Notes: generated by a model not told the origin, from the letters alone. Positions 51,793 to 62,049 are shown, numbered from the stretch's first letter. The stretch: 64,000 nucleotides of DNA from Paracoccaceae bacterium (GCA_029243395.1 JAQWSE010000003.1:1-64000); one strand, 5' to 3'. Made by a program: numbers and translations.

Positions 51793-52782
51793 TTACTTTA
51801 GTGCTGCGTCCGTAATTGTATGAGACCAAGCACCTGTTGGTTTTTTAGTGATAACTGGATCAGATCCTCCAGTCATGAGGCTATTAACAGTTCTCTCATA
51901 ATCAGCTGGGTCAAGAGCGCCATTACTACCAGCTGTAAGTTTTGCTATTTCACCCATCTGAATTGTATTAGCTTCAATTGTCTGAGCGCCAGAATCATCA
52001 TTTTCTACTACGATTTCCGCTGCTTCAGCCTGGTTCTCTTCAGCATATTTCCAACCCTTCATTGAGGCTCTAACAAAACGAACCATCTTATCAACAAAAG
52101 CTGCATCTTTCAGATTTTCTTCTAAAACATAGAGCCCATCCTCCAAAGTGGCTACTCCCATGTCTTCGTACCTGAAAACTGTCAATTCCTCTGGTTTCAA
52201 ACCTTCTGCTAACACTTGCCAATACTCGTTGTAAGCCATCGTAGACACACAATCTGCATCACCTTGAGTTAAAGGTAGAATATCCCAACCTTGTTTAAAT
52301 ACCGTAACTCCATTCGCACTTCCATCGGTGGGAAGACCAAGCTTGTTCATCCAACTTAAAAAAGGATATTCATTGCCGAAATACCAAACACCAAGATTCT
52401 TACCCTTAAGATCTGAAGTTGAATTCACTCCCCTATCTTTTCTACATGTGAGCATCATTCCTGAGCTCTTAAATGGTTGAGCAATGTTTACGGTGCCCAT
52501 TCCTTTCTCCCTAGCAGCCAATGCAGAGGGCATCCAGTCAACTGCAACATCGGCTCCACCTCCTGCAAGTACTTGTTGAGGCCCAATGTCAGGTCCCCCT
52601 GGCTTAATCGTTACATTTAAACCCTCGTCCTTATAAAAACCCTTGTCTTGGGCTACATAGTAACCAGCGAATTGCGTCTGCGTAACCCATTTCAACTGGA
52701 TAGTAACGTTGTTATCAGCAAACACTACTGAAGCTGAGATAGAGAACAGCCCAAATAATGCTAATGTGAAAAGTCTTTTCAT
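51793..52782 (-). CDS. ABC transporter substrate-binding protein, NMT1/THI5-like
   Basis: This periplasmic binding protein of about 329 residues has a signal peptide (MKRLFTLALFGLFSISASVVFA). The start is set at 52782 because AGGAG lies seven bases upstream; the frame is open for a further 20 codons. The core WVTQTQFAGYYVAQDKGFY and GGGADVAVDWMPSAL are typical of the NMT1/THI5-like class, which binds thiamine precursors, pyrimidines, sulfonates or nitrate. It is the last gene of an operon with dihydropyrimidinase and a carbamoyl-amide hydrolase, so a pyrimidine or hydantoin is the most likely ligand. Confidence 0.85.
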   Translation of the reverse strand: MKRLFTLALFGLFSISASVVFADNNVTIQLKWVTQTQFAGYYVAQDKGFYKDEGLNVTIKPGGPDIGPQQVLAGGGADVAVDWMPSALAAREKGMGTVNIAQPFKSSGMMLTCRKDRGVNSTSDLKGKNLGVWYFGNEYPFLSWMNKLGLPTDGSANGVTVFKQGWDILPLTQGDADCVSTMAYNEYWQVLAEGLKPEELTVFRYEDMGVATLEDGLYVLEENLKDAAFVDKMVRFVRASMKGWKYAEENQAEAAEIVVENDDSGAQTIEANTIQMGEIAKLTAGSNGALDPADYERTVNSLMTGGSDPVITKKPTGAWSHTITDAALK

Positions 52783-52811
52783 TTGTTTTACTCCTATTAA
52801 ATAAATTTGTT

Positions 52812-53660
52812 TTATGCTCTTCCTCTCTGAGACGGGTGCCAAAATGTTATTCTTCTTTCAAGAAGCACTATCCCGCCATATAACATCGACCCTGTTATAG
52901 CCGCTATTGTTATTTCTGCCCATACCATATCCAACGAGAAACGTCCAACCTCCGTAGTTATTCTAAAGCCCATACCCTTGATCGGCGAACCAAAAAATTC
53001 CGCAACAATGGCCCCAATCAATGCTAAAGTAGAACAGATTTTGAGTCCATTAAAAATAAACGGCATTGCTGTTGCTAATCGCAACTTAGTGAGTGTTTGC
53101 CAAGCACTAGCATTATAAGTTTTCATTAAGTCTCTTTGTATCTTGTCTGACATTTGAAGACCTTGAATAGTGTTAATAAGCATTGGGAAGAAAACCATCA
53201 CAGTCACAACAGCTGCCTTAGACTGCCAGTCAAACCCGAACCACATAACTAGAATTGGTGCCGTTCCAACAATTGGTAATGCAGCCATAAAATTCCCTAT
53301 AGGCAATAGTCCTCTTTCTAAGAATTTAAAATTATCCACCAGTAATGCTAACAAAAAAGCTGATAGACACCCTATCAAATATCCTGACATTGCACCCTTT
53401 ATCACTGTTTGCACAAAGTCGATCCACAATGTTGGCACACTATTGATCAGCCGTACAAAAACGTTTGAAGGAGCTGGCAAAATAACCGGACTGACCTTAA
53501 AACTAATAATTGTAGCTTCCCATAAAAGAATCAGTGCGGATCCAAACAATAACGGTGACGCTATCCTGACGGTTCTACTCGGAGGTAAGCGACTTAACTT
53601 CGCGTTAATCCACCAAGCAAGCCCCCAAAAGACCAAAGAGATAAAAAAGTAGTATTTCAC
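52812..53660 (-). CDS. ABC transporter permease (SsuC/TauC type), second
   Basis: This 282-residue permease has six membrane helices and the coupling loop EAA-type sequence near LPIVGTAPILVMWFG. It belongs to the BPD_transp_1 family of the TauC/SsuC/ThiX class. The start overlaps the preceding permease by four bases, so the two subunits are made in step. It forms the heteromeric channel with the permease at 53657. Confidence 0.85.
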   Translation of the reverse strand: MKYYFFISLVFWGLAWWINAKLSRLPPSRTVRIASPLLFGSALILLWEATIISFKVSPVILPAPSNVFVRLINSVPTLWIDFVQTVIKGAMSGYLIGCLSAFLLALLVDNFKFLERGLLPIGNFMAALPIVGTAPILVMWFGFDWQSKAAVVTVMVFFPMLINTIQGLQMSDKIQRDLMKTYNASAWQTLTKLRLATAMPFIFNGLKICSTLALIGAIVAEFFGSPIKGMGFRITTEVGRFSLDMVWAEITIAAITGSMLYGGIVLLERRITFWHPSQRGRA

Positions 53661-54523
53661 AGCTGTAACATCATCCTCCTAGATATAATCTTTTGGATTA
53701 AGCCAATTAATGTTACTAAGGTTGCTGCTAAAATAGCTGCTGCAAACAGAGCGCTCCAGATTTTTATAGTCTGCCCATAATAACTACCTGCAAGCATTCT
53801 AGCACCAAGTCCAGAAATAGCGCCCGAAGGTAGTTCGCCAACTATAGCACCTACTAGTGACGCTGCTATACCAAGTTTAAGGGAAGTAAATAGATAAGGA
53901 ATAGACCTGGGAATTCTCAGATACCAAAGAATTTGAGTTTTCGTTGCCGACCAAGTCTTCATTTGATCTATTTCTAAAATTTCAGGTGAACGCAATCCTT
54001 TGACCATGCCGACCACTACCGGAAAAAAAGATAAGTACATGGATATCACGGCCTTTGGAAGCAAGCCAGTAAAACCCATGGATCCCAAAACAACAATTAT
54101 CATAGGAGCAAGAGCTAATATTGGAATAGCCTGACTAGTAATAATCCACGGCATTATACTTAGATCAGTTGCCCGATCATGTACAATCGCCAGTGCTAGA
54201 ATTATCCCAAGCATTGTTCCCAATAAGAACCCTGCAATAGTTCCTGATAATGTAATCCATGTATGATAGACCAAAGATCGCTTCGAAGTTACCTTTTTGT
54301 TAAATGTTGTCTCCCACATCTCTGAAAAAACTTGATGAGGAGCGGGCAACTTTGGCTTTTTTTGTGACCAAGTATCATGAACTAGCTCCTTAAACGTTAA
54401 AGTTTGAGAATTTCTTGCTGCTCTATCATATGCCCATGATGAATTCAGAACTATTGAGAAGCCGTACCAAACAAAAAGTATAAAAACCGTTATAGTTGTG
54501 ATAGGCAAAAAACTTCTAGTCAT
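53657..54523 (-). CDS. ABC transporter permease (SsuC/TauC type), first
   Basis: This 288-residue permease of the TauC/SsuC class has five to six helices. Its start is placed at ATG 54523 (MTRSFLPITTIT) because AAGGGG precedes it by about eight bases and the first helix follows at once; a longer frame exists upstream. It overlaps the ATPase gene by eight bases. SQAIPILALAPMIIVVLGSMG is the conserved cytoplasmic coupling region (named here by its core AIPILALAPMIIV). Confidence 0.85.
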   Translation of the reverse strand: MTRSFLPITTITVFILFVWYGFSIVLNSSWAYDRAARNSQTLTFKELVHDTWSQKKPKLPAPHQVFSEMWETTFNKKVTSKRSLVYHTWITLSGTIAGFLLGTMLGIILALAIVHDRATDLSIMPWIITSQAIPILALAPMIIVVLGSMGFTGLLPKAVISMYLSFFPVVVGMVKGLRSPEILEIDQMKTWSATKTQILWYLRIPRSIPYLFTSLKLGIAASLVGAIVGELPSGAISGLGARMLAGSYYGQTIKIWSALFAAAILAATLVTLIGLIQKIISRRMMLQL

Positions 54524-55310
54524 AGCTTTGCCCCTTCCTAAGCCCTTCTCTAACTCTTTGGGCAATTTCTATGAAAGGCTTTGTATCCCGTATTTCAAGT
54601 GGCCGTTGCTTGGGTAAAGCACTATCAATCACGTCGATGATGCGTCCGGGTCTTGGGGACATAACAACAATTTTAGTGGACAAATAAACAGCTTCAGGAA
54701 TGGAGTGTGTAACGAAGCAAATAGTCTTATTTGTTTTCAGCCATAATTTCAGTAGTTGCAAATTCAAATGATCTCTAACAATTTCATCCAATGCCCCAAA
54801 TGGTTCATCCATCAGTAATATATCTGCATCGAAAGATAGCGATCTTGCTATTGAAACTCTTTGCTGCATACCTCCAGACAATTGCCAAGGAAATTTTTTC
54901 TCAAATCCATTCAATTCTACTAATGATAAAACACGTTGAATGCGTTTGCTAATTTCAGCTTTTGAATACTTCATAATTTCTAGAGGAAGTCTAACATTTG
55001 CCTCAATTGTTCTCCAAGGATATAAGCCAGGTGCCTGAAATACGTATCCATATGCCCTAGCCCGCCGAGCTTCTTCAGGAGTCATGCCATTTACTTCTAT
55101 TTCACCTTCTGTAGGCCTTTCCAAATCGGCTATAATCCTCAAGAATGTTGTTTTTCCACAACCAGATGGACCAATAAATGAAACAAATTCTCCACGACTT
55201 ATATTTATCGAGACATTCTGCAACGCATTCACAACACCATCTTCAGTATCAAATCTCAAGCTAATGCTTTTTGCAGAAATCATGTTTTCACTAGACATTA
55301 TTCTAGTCAC
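54516..55310 (-). CDS. ABC transporter ATP-binding protein (TauB/SsuB type)
   Basis: This 264-residue ATPase has Walker A in GPSGCGKTTFL near residue 43, signature LSGGMQQRVSIARS, Walker B in DILLMDEPFGALD and the switch His in FVTHSIPEA. It powers the NMT1-like importer. It lies 42 bases after dihydropyrimidinase on the same strand and overlaps the permease gene. Met5 or Met10 could be the actual start. Confidence 0.88.
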   Translation of the reverse strand: MTRIMSSENMISAKSISLRFDTEDGVVNALQNVSINISRGEFVSFIGPSGCGKTTFLRIIADLERPTEGEIEVNGMTPEEARRARAYGYVFQAPGLYPWRTIEANVRLPLEIMKYSKAEISKRIQRVLSLVELNGFEKKFPWQLSGGMQQRVSIARSLSFDADILLMDEPFGALDEIVRDHLNLQLLKLWLKTNKTICFVTHSIPEAVYLSTKIVVMSPRPGRIIDVIDSALPKQRPLEIRDTKPFIEIAQRVREGLRKGQSYD

Positions 55311-55352
55311 GCATTCTTTTTTTCATGATCAAGATTGAAAATTAGGTTCAAA

Positions 55353-56813
55353 TTAAATACCCGATGGGATATTTAAAGGATCTCTTTCTACTTTTCTTGG
55401 TGAGTTAAGCTCTTTCCATTTTGTCACTGCTTCATGAACAGGCGGGAAACCAGGGCGAGGGATAAATTTTCCTCTTCCTGGCTTAGGAGTAGAATTCTTT
55501 CCCCATGCCCAAATAACTTCACCACGTGACATCGTATATCTAGGTTGTGCATTCACCTTGAATCCCTCAAATACATTATAATCTAAGACAGATTTATGGC
55601 TTGAAACAGATATTGTCTTTGATATTTTGGGATCCCACACGACAATATCCGCGTCAGCTCCCTCCACTAAACCACCTTTTCTTGGATAGACATTCAAAAT
55701 TTTAGCAATATTTGTGGACGTAGCAGCCACAAACTCATTTCTGGTCAACCGTCCCGTTTCTACACCATGAGTCCATAGGACTGCCATTCTTTCTTCAAGT
55801 CCTCCAGTTCCATTAGGTATCATCGTAAAATTATCTGATCCCATTTTTTTCTGTTCAGTCGTGAATGCCGCGTGGTCAGTTGCAACGACTTGTAAGGATC
55901 CAGCCTGTAACCCAGCCCACAACCCATCTTGATGTATTTTATTTCTAAATGGAGGAGACATGACACGCCTTGCTGCATATTCCCAATCTTTATTTAAGTA
56001 TTCACTATCATCTAGAGTTAGAAATTGAATTAAAGGTTCTCCAAAAACTCTCATACCTTTTTGCCGAGCTCTACGGATTGCCTCATGGCTTTGTTCACAG
56101 GAAACGTGAACAACGTATAATGGCACACCAGCGGCATCCGCAATCATGATTGCTCTGTTTGTAGCCTCACCTTCAACCTCAGGTGGTCGCGAATAGGAAT
56201 GCCCTTCAGGTCCGGTAATACCCTGCTCCAGATATTTTTTTTGTAACTCTGCTACAATATCACCATTTTCAGCATGGACCATTGGTAGAGCCCCTATTGC
56301 AGCACATCGTTGGAATGACGCATACATTTCATCATCTTCTACCATTAAGGCTCCCTTGTAAGCCATGAAATGCTTGAAAGAATTTACTCCCATTTCTAGT
56401 ACTTTAGGCATTTCATCAAAAATACCCTCATTCCAACCAGTAATTGCCATATGAAAACCGATATCTGAGCAAATCTGTGGTTTTGATTTTCTATGCCATT
56501 CATTCACCGCATTCACGAGACTTCCATCCTCACCAGGCAAACAGAAATCTACTAACATAGTTGTTCCTCCGACCGCAGCAGCCCAAGTCCCAGACTCAAA
56601 CGTTTCAGCAGCAGTGGTACCCATGAAAGGCATCTCCAAATGAGTATGTGGATCTATTCCGCCAGGGATAACAAAAGCACCCTCAGCGTCAACCACCTCA
56701 TCACCAGCCAAATTATTACCAATTTGTTTTATTTTTTCCCCCTCAATAAGGATGTCAGATTTCCATTCACGATCGGCTGTCACAAGCGTTCCGCCTTTAA
56801 TTACTTTGGTCAT
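55353..56813 (-). CDS. hydA: Dihydropyrimidinase / hydantoinase
   Basis: This 486-residue amidohydrolase opens the ring of dihydrouracil, dihydrothymine or hydantoins. Metal ligands are HTHLEMPF near residue 57, the likely carbamylated lysine in HFMAYKGALMVEDDEM, MVHAENGD, YVVHVSCEQSH, and the Asp in ATDHAAF. The length and the final RGKFIPRPGFPPV match D-hydantoinase/dihydropyrimidinase rather than allantoinase. It is followed by the ABC importer and preceded by an amidohydrolase that would take the N-carbamoyl product. Confidence 0.92.
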   Translation of the reverse strand: MTKVIKGGTLVTADREWKSDILIEGEKIKQIGNNLAGDEVVDAEGAFVIPGGIDPHTHLEMPFMGTTAAETFESGTWAAAVGGTTMLVDFCLPGEDGSLVNAVNEWHRKSKPQICSDIGFHMAITGWNEGIFDEMPKVLEMGVNSFKHFMAYKGALMVEDDEMYASFQRCAAIGALPMVHAENGDIVAELQKKYLEQGITGPEGHSYSRPPEVEGEATNRAIMIADAAGVPLYVVHVSCEQSHEAIRRARQKGMRVFGEPLIQFLTLDDSEYLNKDWEYAARRVMSPPFRNKIHQDGLWAGLQAGSLQVVATDHAAFTTEQKKMGSDNFTMIPNGTGGLEERMAVLWTHGVETGRLTRNEFVAATSTNIAKILNVYPRKGGLVEGADADIVVWDPKISKTISVSSHKSVLDYNVFEGFKVNAQPRYTMSRGEVIWAWGKNSTPKPGRGKFIPRPGFPPVHEAVTKWKELNSPRKVERDPLNIPSGI

Positions 56814-56847
56814 TAGTCTTCCTCCCTCAAAATAATTCTTATCTGAT

Positions 56848-58098
56848 TCAGTCCACTATTTCGGCAGTTTCCAAAACAGCATGAAAGAGCACATTACTTC
56901 CAGCCACCGCCCAATCCTGTGAAATATCTTCGGCTTCGTTGTGGCTCAAACCATCCACGCATGGACACATAACCATTGCCGTAGGAGCCATTTTGTTAAT
57001 CCAACAAGCATCATGTCCAGCACCTGAAATGATGTCACTATGACTATAACCCAGCCTATCAGCAGCCCGTCTTATGGTCGAGACGCACTGTTCATCGAAA
57101 GTTACTGGATCAAAATGACCGACTTTTTCTATCTCTAATTGCAAATCCAAATCCTTACAAATAACAGCAGCACCCTCTCTTAATCTTTTTTCCATGTCTT
57201 CCTGAGTCTCAAAAGATGGGGAACGAAAGTCTATCGTAAATATTACTTTTCCAGGAATTATGTTTCTGCTGTTAGGATACACATCACAATGACCGACTGC
57301 ACCAACTGCATCAGGCTGATGACTCATTGCGATCTCATGAACCAAAGTTGTAATTTTAGCCATTCCTAAACCAGCATTCCGTCTCATTGGCATCGGGGTT
57401 GAGCCAGTATGACTTTCTCTACCAGCCAATGTTACTTGAAGCCAATTAAGCCCCTGTCCTCTTGCTACAACACCTATGTCTTTTCCTTCGGCTTCTAAGA
57501 TGGGTCCCTGTTCTATGTGCAATTCATAGAAGGCCTTCATTTTTCTCTGACCAACTTCTTCATCACCCACCCAGCCAATCCTTTTAATTTCATCTCCAAA
57601 AGTCTTTCCTTCTGCATCAACACGAGAATAAGCCCAATCTAAGGTATGAACTCCAGCAAAAACACCTGATGCCATCATAGGTGGTGCGAACCTGGTGCCT
57701 TCTTCGTTAGTCCAATTTACCAAAACAATAGGATGTTTTGTTTTAATTCCCATATCATTAAGTGTCCTAATTAATTCCAAACCACCAAGAACCCCAAGTA
57801 CTCCATCATATTTACCTCCGGTAGGCTGAGTATCAAGATGACTCCCGACATAAACTGGCAATGCACTTGGATCAGTACCTTCCCGGCGTGCGAACATTGT
57901 ACCCATTTTATCAATGCCCATACTCAAATTTGCGTCATCACACCATTGTTGAAATAATGCTCTACCTGCAGCATCTTCGTCTGTAAGAGTTTGCCTGTTA
58001 TTCCCTCCAGCTACGCCTGGACCAATTTTTGCCATTTCCATTATGGATTCCCACAACCGCTCGCCATTGATTTTTAGGTTCCCAGCTAGTACTGACAT
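56848..58098 (-). CDS. Zn-dependent N-carbamoyl amide hydrolase (beta-ureidopropionase / allantoate amidohydrolase family)
   Basis: This 416-residue M20-like enzyme has GSHLDTQPTGGKYDGVLGVL (H and D metal ligands), WTNEEGTRFAPPM, ELHIEQGPILE and a late NEAED-containing SGAGHDACWINKMAP. It belongs to the HyuC/AllC/PydC group. Next to dihydropyrimidinase, its expected job is hydrolysis of N-carbamoyl-beta-alanine. It may also cover the allantoate hydrolysis step, for which no other gene is visible in the window. GAGGT six bases before the ATG supports the start. Confidence 0.88.
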   Translation of the reverse strand: MSVLAGNLKINGERLWESIMEMAKIGPGVAGGNNRQTLTDEDAAGRALFQQWCDDANLSMGIDKMGTMFARREGTDPSALPVYVGSHLDTQPTGGKYDGVLGVLGGLELIRTLNDMGIKTKHPIVLVNWTNEEGTRFAPPMMASGVFAGVHTLDWAYSRVDAEGKTFGDEIKRIGWVGDEEVGQRKMKAFYELHIEQGPILEAEGKDIGVVARGQGLNWLQVTLAGRESHTGSTPMPMRRNAGLGMAKITTLVHEIAMSHQPDAVGAVGHCDVYPNSRNIIPGKVIFTIDFRSPSFETQEDMEKRLREGAAVICKDLDLQLEIEKVGHFDPVTFDEQCVSTIRRAADRLGYSHSDIISGAGHDACWINKMAPTAMVMCPCVDGLSHNEAEDISQDWAVAGSNVLFHAVLETAEIVD

Positions 58099-58185
58099 AA
58101 AGATACCTCATTTATTTATTAAAATTGGTTAAATAACCACTGGGAGAAAAGTATTACACACTAGAATATATTAGAAAAGAGGCAA
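58099..58185. promoter_or_regulatory. Divergent promoter region with a perfect palindrome
   Basis: Between the amidohydrolase and amidase genes, TGGTTA (58126-58131) and TAACCA (58134-58139) form a perfect 14-base inverted repeat with two central A residues. It sits where a regulator could control both divergent genes, and so the whole pyrimidine operon. AGAGG is present before the amidase start. No regulator gene lies adjacent. Confidence 0.45.
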
Positions 58186-59565
58186 ATGGCTACTAATTTA
58201 CAATCAGTACAACTTCTTATCGAAAACATGAATAATGGTAGTTTGAGCCTGTCATCTATGGTGAATAGTTTTTTAAAAGCTATAAATGATGAAAACCCTA
58301 CCCTAAACGCAATAATCACTCAAAGACCCGAAATAGAGATCCAAACTGATTTAAAAGTTTCAGAAGCGAGAATTAGAGAAAATAAGAAAAGATCTCCCTT
58401 AGAAGGCTTTCCTATAGCGATTAAGGACCTTGAAGATACTAAAGGAATTATCACAACTTCTGGATCTCCCATTTTTCATAAAAACATACCGCAAAAAGAT
58501 TCTCCTATGGTAAGAAACTTAAAAAAAGCTGGCTGCTTAATTATTGGGAAAACTAATGTCCCTGAATTTGGTGTTGGGTCACAGACCTACAACACAATTT
58601 TCGGCCCCACACGAAATCCCTTTGATAGTGCTCTAACCGCTGGTGGATCAAGTGGTGGGGCAGCGGCAGCCGTTTCTGCTGGCATGCTTCCCTTTGCTGA
58701 TGGGTCTGACATGATGGGGTCTCTCAGAAACCCAACTGCCTTCTGTTCTGTTTTTGGATTTAGACCGAGCCCAGGTGTCATTCCTTCGACAGCAAATTTA
58801 TCAGGCCTTCCACCTCTATCAACTTTAGGAGCTATCGGTCGAAGTACTAAATGTTTGGCATATCTCTTGGATGCTCAAATAGGAAATTTCGATGGTAAGA
58901 AAAAAAACACCTCCACGTTCTCACAAATGATTAACCAAAAACCAAAAAAGGAACTGCGCTTGGCATGGTTGGGAAATCTTGATGGCTCGTACGCTTATGA
59001 ACGAGGTATTGAAACTGTTTGCAGAAAATTTCTCGAGAGTCTACAACTAAAGAATGTAAAAATTGACGAAGTTTCCCTCAAATTTCCAGCTTCAAAGCTT
59101 TGGGAAAGTTGGACTACCCTTAGATCTCATCATCTAAGATTTGATCTGGAAAACCACTACCTAAACCAGAAGACAAGAGCAAAACTAAAACCAGAAATAA
59201 TTTGGGAAATTGAAAAAGGTCAATCATTAAATGGAGAGAGTATTGATAAAGCTCTATCCTATCGAATAGATTGGATGACCTTTTTACACTCATTCTTTGA
59301 CGAATATGATTTCTTTTTGCTTCCTTCCTCTCAGGTTTTTCCATTTTCGGTAAAAACCCCTTATCCTACTGAGATTGAAGGTAGAAAGATGGATACCTAT
59401 CACCGATGGATGGAAGTCGTTATTCCCGCCAGTTTGGCTGGATTACCTACCATTTCTATCCCATGTGGGTATAATCCTCATGGTCTTCCAATGGGAATCC
59501 AATTAATTGGTGGATTCAAAGATGATCTGAAAGTCTTAGCTACAGCTCAATTTTTTAAAAAATGA
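58186..59565 (+). CDS. Amidase, amidase-signature family
   Basis: This 459-residue hydrolase has the Ser-cisSer-Lys triad: K80 in PIAIKDLED, a Ser in GGSSGGAAAA near residue 154 and the nucleophile in GSDMMGSLRNP near residue 178. The expected family sequence TGGSIR appears as MMGSLR, a mild variation at the glycines before the nucleophile. Such enzymes hydrolyse amides, ureas or N-carbamoyl compounds. It is divergent from the pyrimidine operon and may handle a related amide. The exact substrate is unknown. Confidence 0.85.
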   Translation: MATNLQSVQLLIENMNNGSLSLSSMVNSFLKAINDENPTLNAIITQRPEIEIQTDLKVSEARIRENKKRSPLEGFPIAIKDLEDTKGIITTSGSPIFHKNIPQKDSPMVRNLKKAGCLIIGKTNVPEFGVGSQTYNTIFGPTRNPFDSALTAGGSSGGAAAAVSAGMLPFADGSDMMGSLRNPTAFCSVFGFRPSPGVIPSTANLSGLPPLSTLGAIGRSTKCLAYLLDAQIGNFDGKKKNTSTFSQMINQKPKKELRLAWLGNLDGSYAYERGIETVCRKFLESLQLKNVKIDEVSLKFPASKLWESWTTLRSHHLRFDLENHYLNQKTRAKLKPEIIWEIEKGQSLNGESIDKALSYRIDWMTFLHSFFDEYDFFLLPSSQVFPFSVKTPYPTEIEGRKMDTYHRWMEVVIPASLAGLPTISIPCGYNPHGLPMGIQLIGGFKDDLKVLATAQFFKK

Positions 59566-59594
59566 AATAACGATCCCTTTGAAGCTAAAACTAT

Positions 59595-60596
59595 CTAATT
59601 AAAGGCAGGGATAATTTTCTCAGCATAATCTGCAATAGTTTTTTCTTCGCCGCCACTATCCAAATATATATTGAATTGAGTCATTCCTGATTTTTCTAAA
59701 ACCTTCAATTTTTCTACGTGCTCCTCTACAGTTCCAAGGACACAAAAACTCTTAACTATATCTTCCGTGATGAAATCAAGGTAAGGATTATCGCTCTGAC
59801 CATGTTTTGAGTAATCGTACCCCTTCCTATTCTTTATATAAGAAGTCAAAGACGAGGGAACCTGATCAGTGTCCGAACCATATCTTTCTACAATGTCAGC
59901 CACATGATTCCCTACCATCGCAGGGAACCACTTCACTTTTTCTATGGAATCGTTTAACTCACCAGTTAGCGCTGGCGCGGCACACATTATTTTGTAGCCT
60001 GACATATCTCTACCAGCTTCTTTACCAGCCTTTATGGCTTGATCAGCAAGCCATTTTACAATGGTAGGTTCGGCTATCTGTAAAATAAGCCCATCGCCTA
60101 CCCTGCCAGCTGATGAAAGAGCCTTTGGCCCATAAGCTGCTACCCAAGCGGGCAAATCATATTCTTCTGTCCAAGGGAATTTGACTGGTGCTGGACATTC
60201 TCCATACTGAACTTCTTCACCACGAACCAAAGCTTTAACAGCATGGATAAATTCCTCCATCCGCGCAAGTGGCGCTGGTTTCTTTCCCATCACTCTGACA
60301 GCACTATCACCTCTGCCAACCCCTATTTCAAAACGACCATTAGACTGTTTTGCCAAAGAACCGAATAAAGATGCCGCATGAGACCAATCTCTAGTGTTAG
60401 GGTTTGTCACACAGGGCCCAAATTTCATATTCTCTGTATGTTCCATGCACATAGCCATGGATACAAAACTCTCTCTCCACAAAATGTGACTGTCATAAAA
60501 CCAGCAATAAGTAAAACCCGCCTCTTCAGCCTGGCGCACAACAGCTTTCATCCTACCCGGTTCCATGAAACCCTTAAAACAAATACCAAATTCCAT
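59595..60596 (-). CDS. LLM-class F420-dependent oxidoreductase
   Basis: This protein of about 333 residues has the bacterial luciferase-like TIM barrel: FGICFKGFMEPGRM at the N-terminus, CWFYDSHILWRES, FEIGVGRGDSAVR and GDGLILQIAEPT. It resembles methylenetetrahydromethanopterin reductase-like F420 enzymes. The start is set at ATG 60596, five bases after GGAGG; a longer frame extends 12 codons upstream. It begins 17 bases after the F420 reductase stop, at the end of the F420 operon, and converges with the amidase. I recall a proteobacterial subfamily of this type being encoded beside dihydropyrimidinase genes, which suits its place here. The reaction is unknown. Confidence 0.82.
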   Translation of the reverse strand: MEFGICFKGFMEPGRMKAVVRQAEEAGFTYCWFYDSHILWRESFVSMAMCMEHTENMKFGPCVTNPNTRDWSHAASLFGSLAKQSNGRFEIGVGRGDSAVRVMGKKPAPLARMEEFIHAVKALVRGEEVQYGECPAPVKFPWTEEYDLPAWVAAYGPKALSSAGRVGDGLILQIAEPTIVKWLADQAIKAGKEAGRDMSGYKIMCAAPALTGELNDSIEKVKWFPAMVGNHVADIVERYGSDTDQVPSSLTSYIKNRKGYDYSKHGQSDNPYLDFITEDIVKSFCVLGTVEEHVEKLKVLEKSGMTQFNIYLDSGGEEKTIADYAEKIIPAFN

Positions 60597-60613
60597 CATT
60601 CCCTCCTTTATCT

Positions 60614-61282
60614 CTAATGCTCCGGTGGCCAAATTTTTATTCCTGCATGGGAAAAAGGCACCATTTTTGAAATATTTATCCTAATTAGTATAGATGTTAA
60701 TGCTTCAATGCAACGGGCTGACTCCGCGTCTCCAGCATTGTAAGCATTCACACCAATCTTTTTAACCAATTCTATTACCTTCTTTCGAGCTTCAAGATTA
60801 TTACCACAAACTAAAACATCACAATTAACATTCCAGTTTAAATTTTGAAGTGTGACGGCGGCCACATTATGTAGTGCCCCAACAACTGGAATTTCTTGCC
60901 CCAAAATTGCTTGCGCGGCCTCCGTTGCCGAGCCTTCAGGCGGCATCGAAACTTTTTTTGGATCGTTTTCAGACAGTGGTACTACAATATCAACTAAAAT
61001 TTTACCCGTCAGATATTTTTTCAAATTTTCAAGTAGCCTGTTGTGCGCTTCCCATGGCACAGCAAAAATCACCAAATCAGAGGCCTTTCTTATGGCTTCC
61101 TCATTTGTAGCACCCTCCACAAAAACTGATCCCTTTGGTAATTTTGGATTTAACTGGGAAACAATATCCTCACTACGCATTTTTTCACGAGAACCCAAGA
61201 TTATGGGAATACCTGCAGCTGCAAAACGCATGGCCAAACCCTGCCCTTGAGGGCCTGTTCCACCTAAAATCGCTACTGTCAT
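60614..61282 (-). CDS. fno: NADPH-dependent F420 reductase
   Basis: This 222-residue Rossmann protein moves hydride between NADP(H) and F420. The nucleotide motif is [19 protein letters not shown] with GSREK binding the 2'-phosphate. [15 protein letters not shown] and IEALTSILI near the end are typical of Fno/NpdG. It overlaps cofE by four bases and provides the reduced F420 needed by the downstream LLM enzyme. Confidence 0.92.
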   Translation of the reverse strand: MTVAILGGTGPQGQGLAMRFAAAGIPIILGSREKMRSEDIVSQLNPKLPKGSVFVEGATNEEAIRKASDLVIFAVPWEAHNRLLENLKKYLTGKILVDIVVPLSENDPKKVSMPPEGSATEAAQAILGQEIPVVGALHNVAAVTLQNLNWNVNCDVLVCGNNLEARKKVIELVKKIGVNAYNAGDAESARCIEALTSILIRINISKMVPFSHAGIKIWPPEH

Positions 61283-62049
61283 AAGAACATATCCTCCTGC
61301 TTATTTCTTAAAATATCTTTAGCACTCCCATTGCAATTTTTCCATTCTAATCCTCTAAAAATTACTAAAGGTGTTTTTTTCGATTTTTGTATGACTAAAC
61401 CAGAGGCTGCAGCTATTTCATCACAAAATGCTGGTTCAGTAACTTTCATAATTTTTCCGAAATTATCTGGCGCTCCCTTTTCGCTTCGGGTGGCTGGCAC
61501 CCCAGCAATTCCAATAGCAACATTGACTTGACCAATACGCCAAGGCCTACCGAAAGTATCTGTAATAACTATTCCTACATTAACGTTTTGTTTTTTCTTG
61601 AAAAATATCTTTATTTTTCGGGCGCTCAAATCTGGATCCTTAGGCAACATGATCACGGTATCTTCTTCTTCCAAGTTTGATTCATCAACTCCTGCATTTG
61701 CCGAAATGAACCCAAGATTATTTTCGCAAATGATTGTTCCTTCATTTTGATGCTCATGTCGAAAATATCTTAAAATCTTTCTACTCTCTCTTAAAATAAC
61801 CTCTACCTTTCTTGGATCTTTGTTCAACTTTCTAGAATAGTATAAGGCATTTTCTGATGGGCTCACATCTGCCAGATTGATAATCCTACCTTCAGCTTTA
61901 GAAATGATTTTGTGAGCCATACAAAGAATGTCACCATCCCTAAGGTCAATACCATTAGATTCGATTGATTCATCTAATATTTTAGCTAAGGGATCATCTT
62001 TTTTTATCTCTGGAATACCTTTTACAACAGAAAGGGTAACATTAATCAT
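61279..62049 (-). CDS. cofE: Coenzyme F420-0:L-glutamate ligase
   Basis: This 256-residue ligase adds glutamate residues to F420-0. The sequence [18 protein letters not shown] near the N-terminus and [21 protein letters not shown] in the middle (core [13 protein letters not shown]) are CofE landmarks. There is no C-terminal nitroreductase domain, unlike actinobacterial FbiB, so it is the short archaeal and proteobacterial type. It overlaps cofC by eight bases and fno by four. Confidence 0.92.
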   Translation of the reverse strand: MINVTLSVVKGIPEIKKDDPLAKILDESIESNGIDLRDGDILCMAHKIISKAEGRIINLADVSPSENALYYSRKLNKDPRKVEVILRESRKILRYFRHEHQNEGTIICENNLGFISANAGVDESNLEEEDTVIMLPKDPDLSARKIKIFFKKKQNVNVGIVITDTFGRPWRIGQVNVAIGIAGVPATRSEKGAPDNFGKIMKVTEPAFCDEIAAASGLVIQKSKKTPLVIFRGLEWKNCNGSAKDILRNKQEDMFL

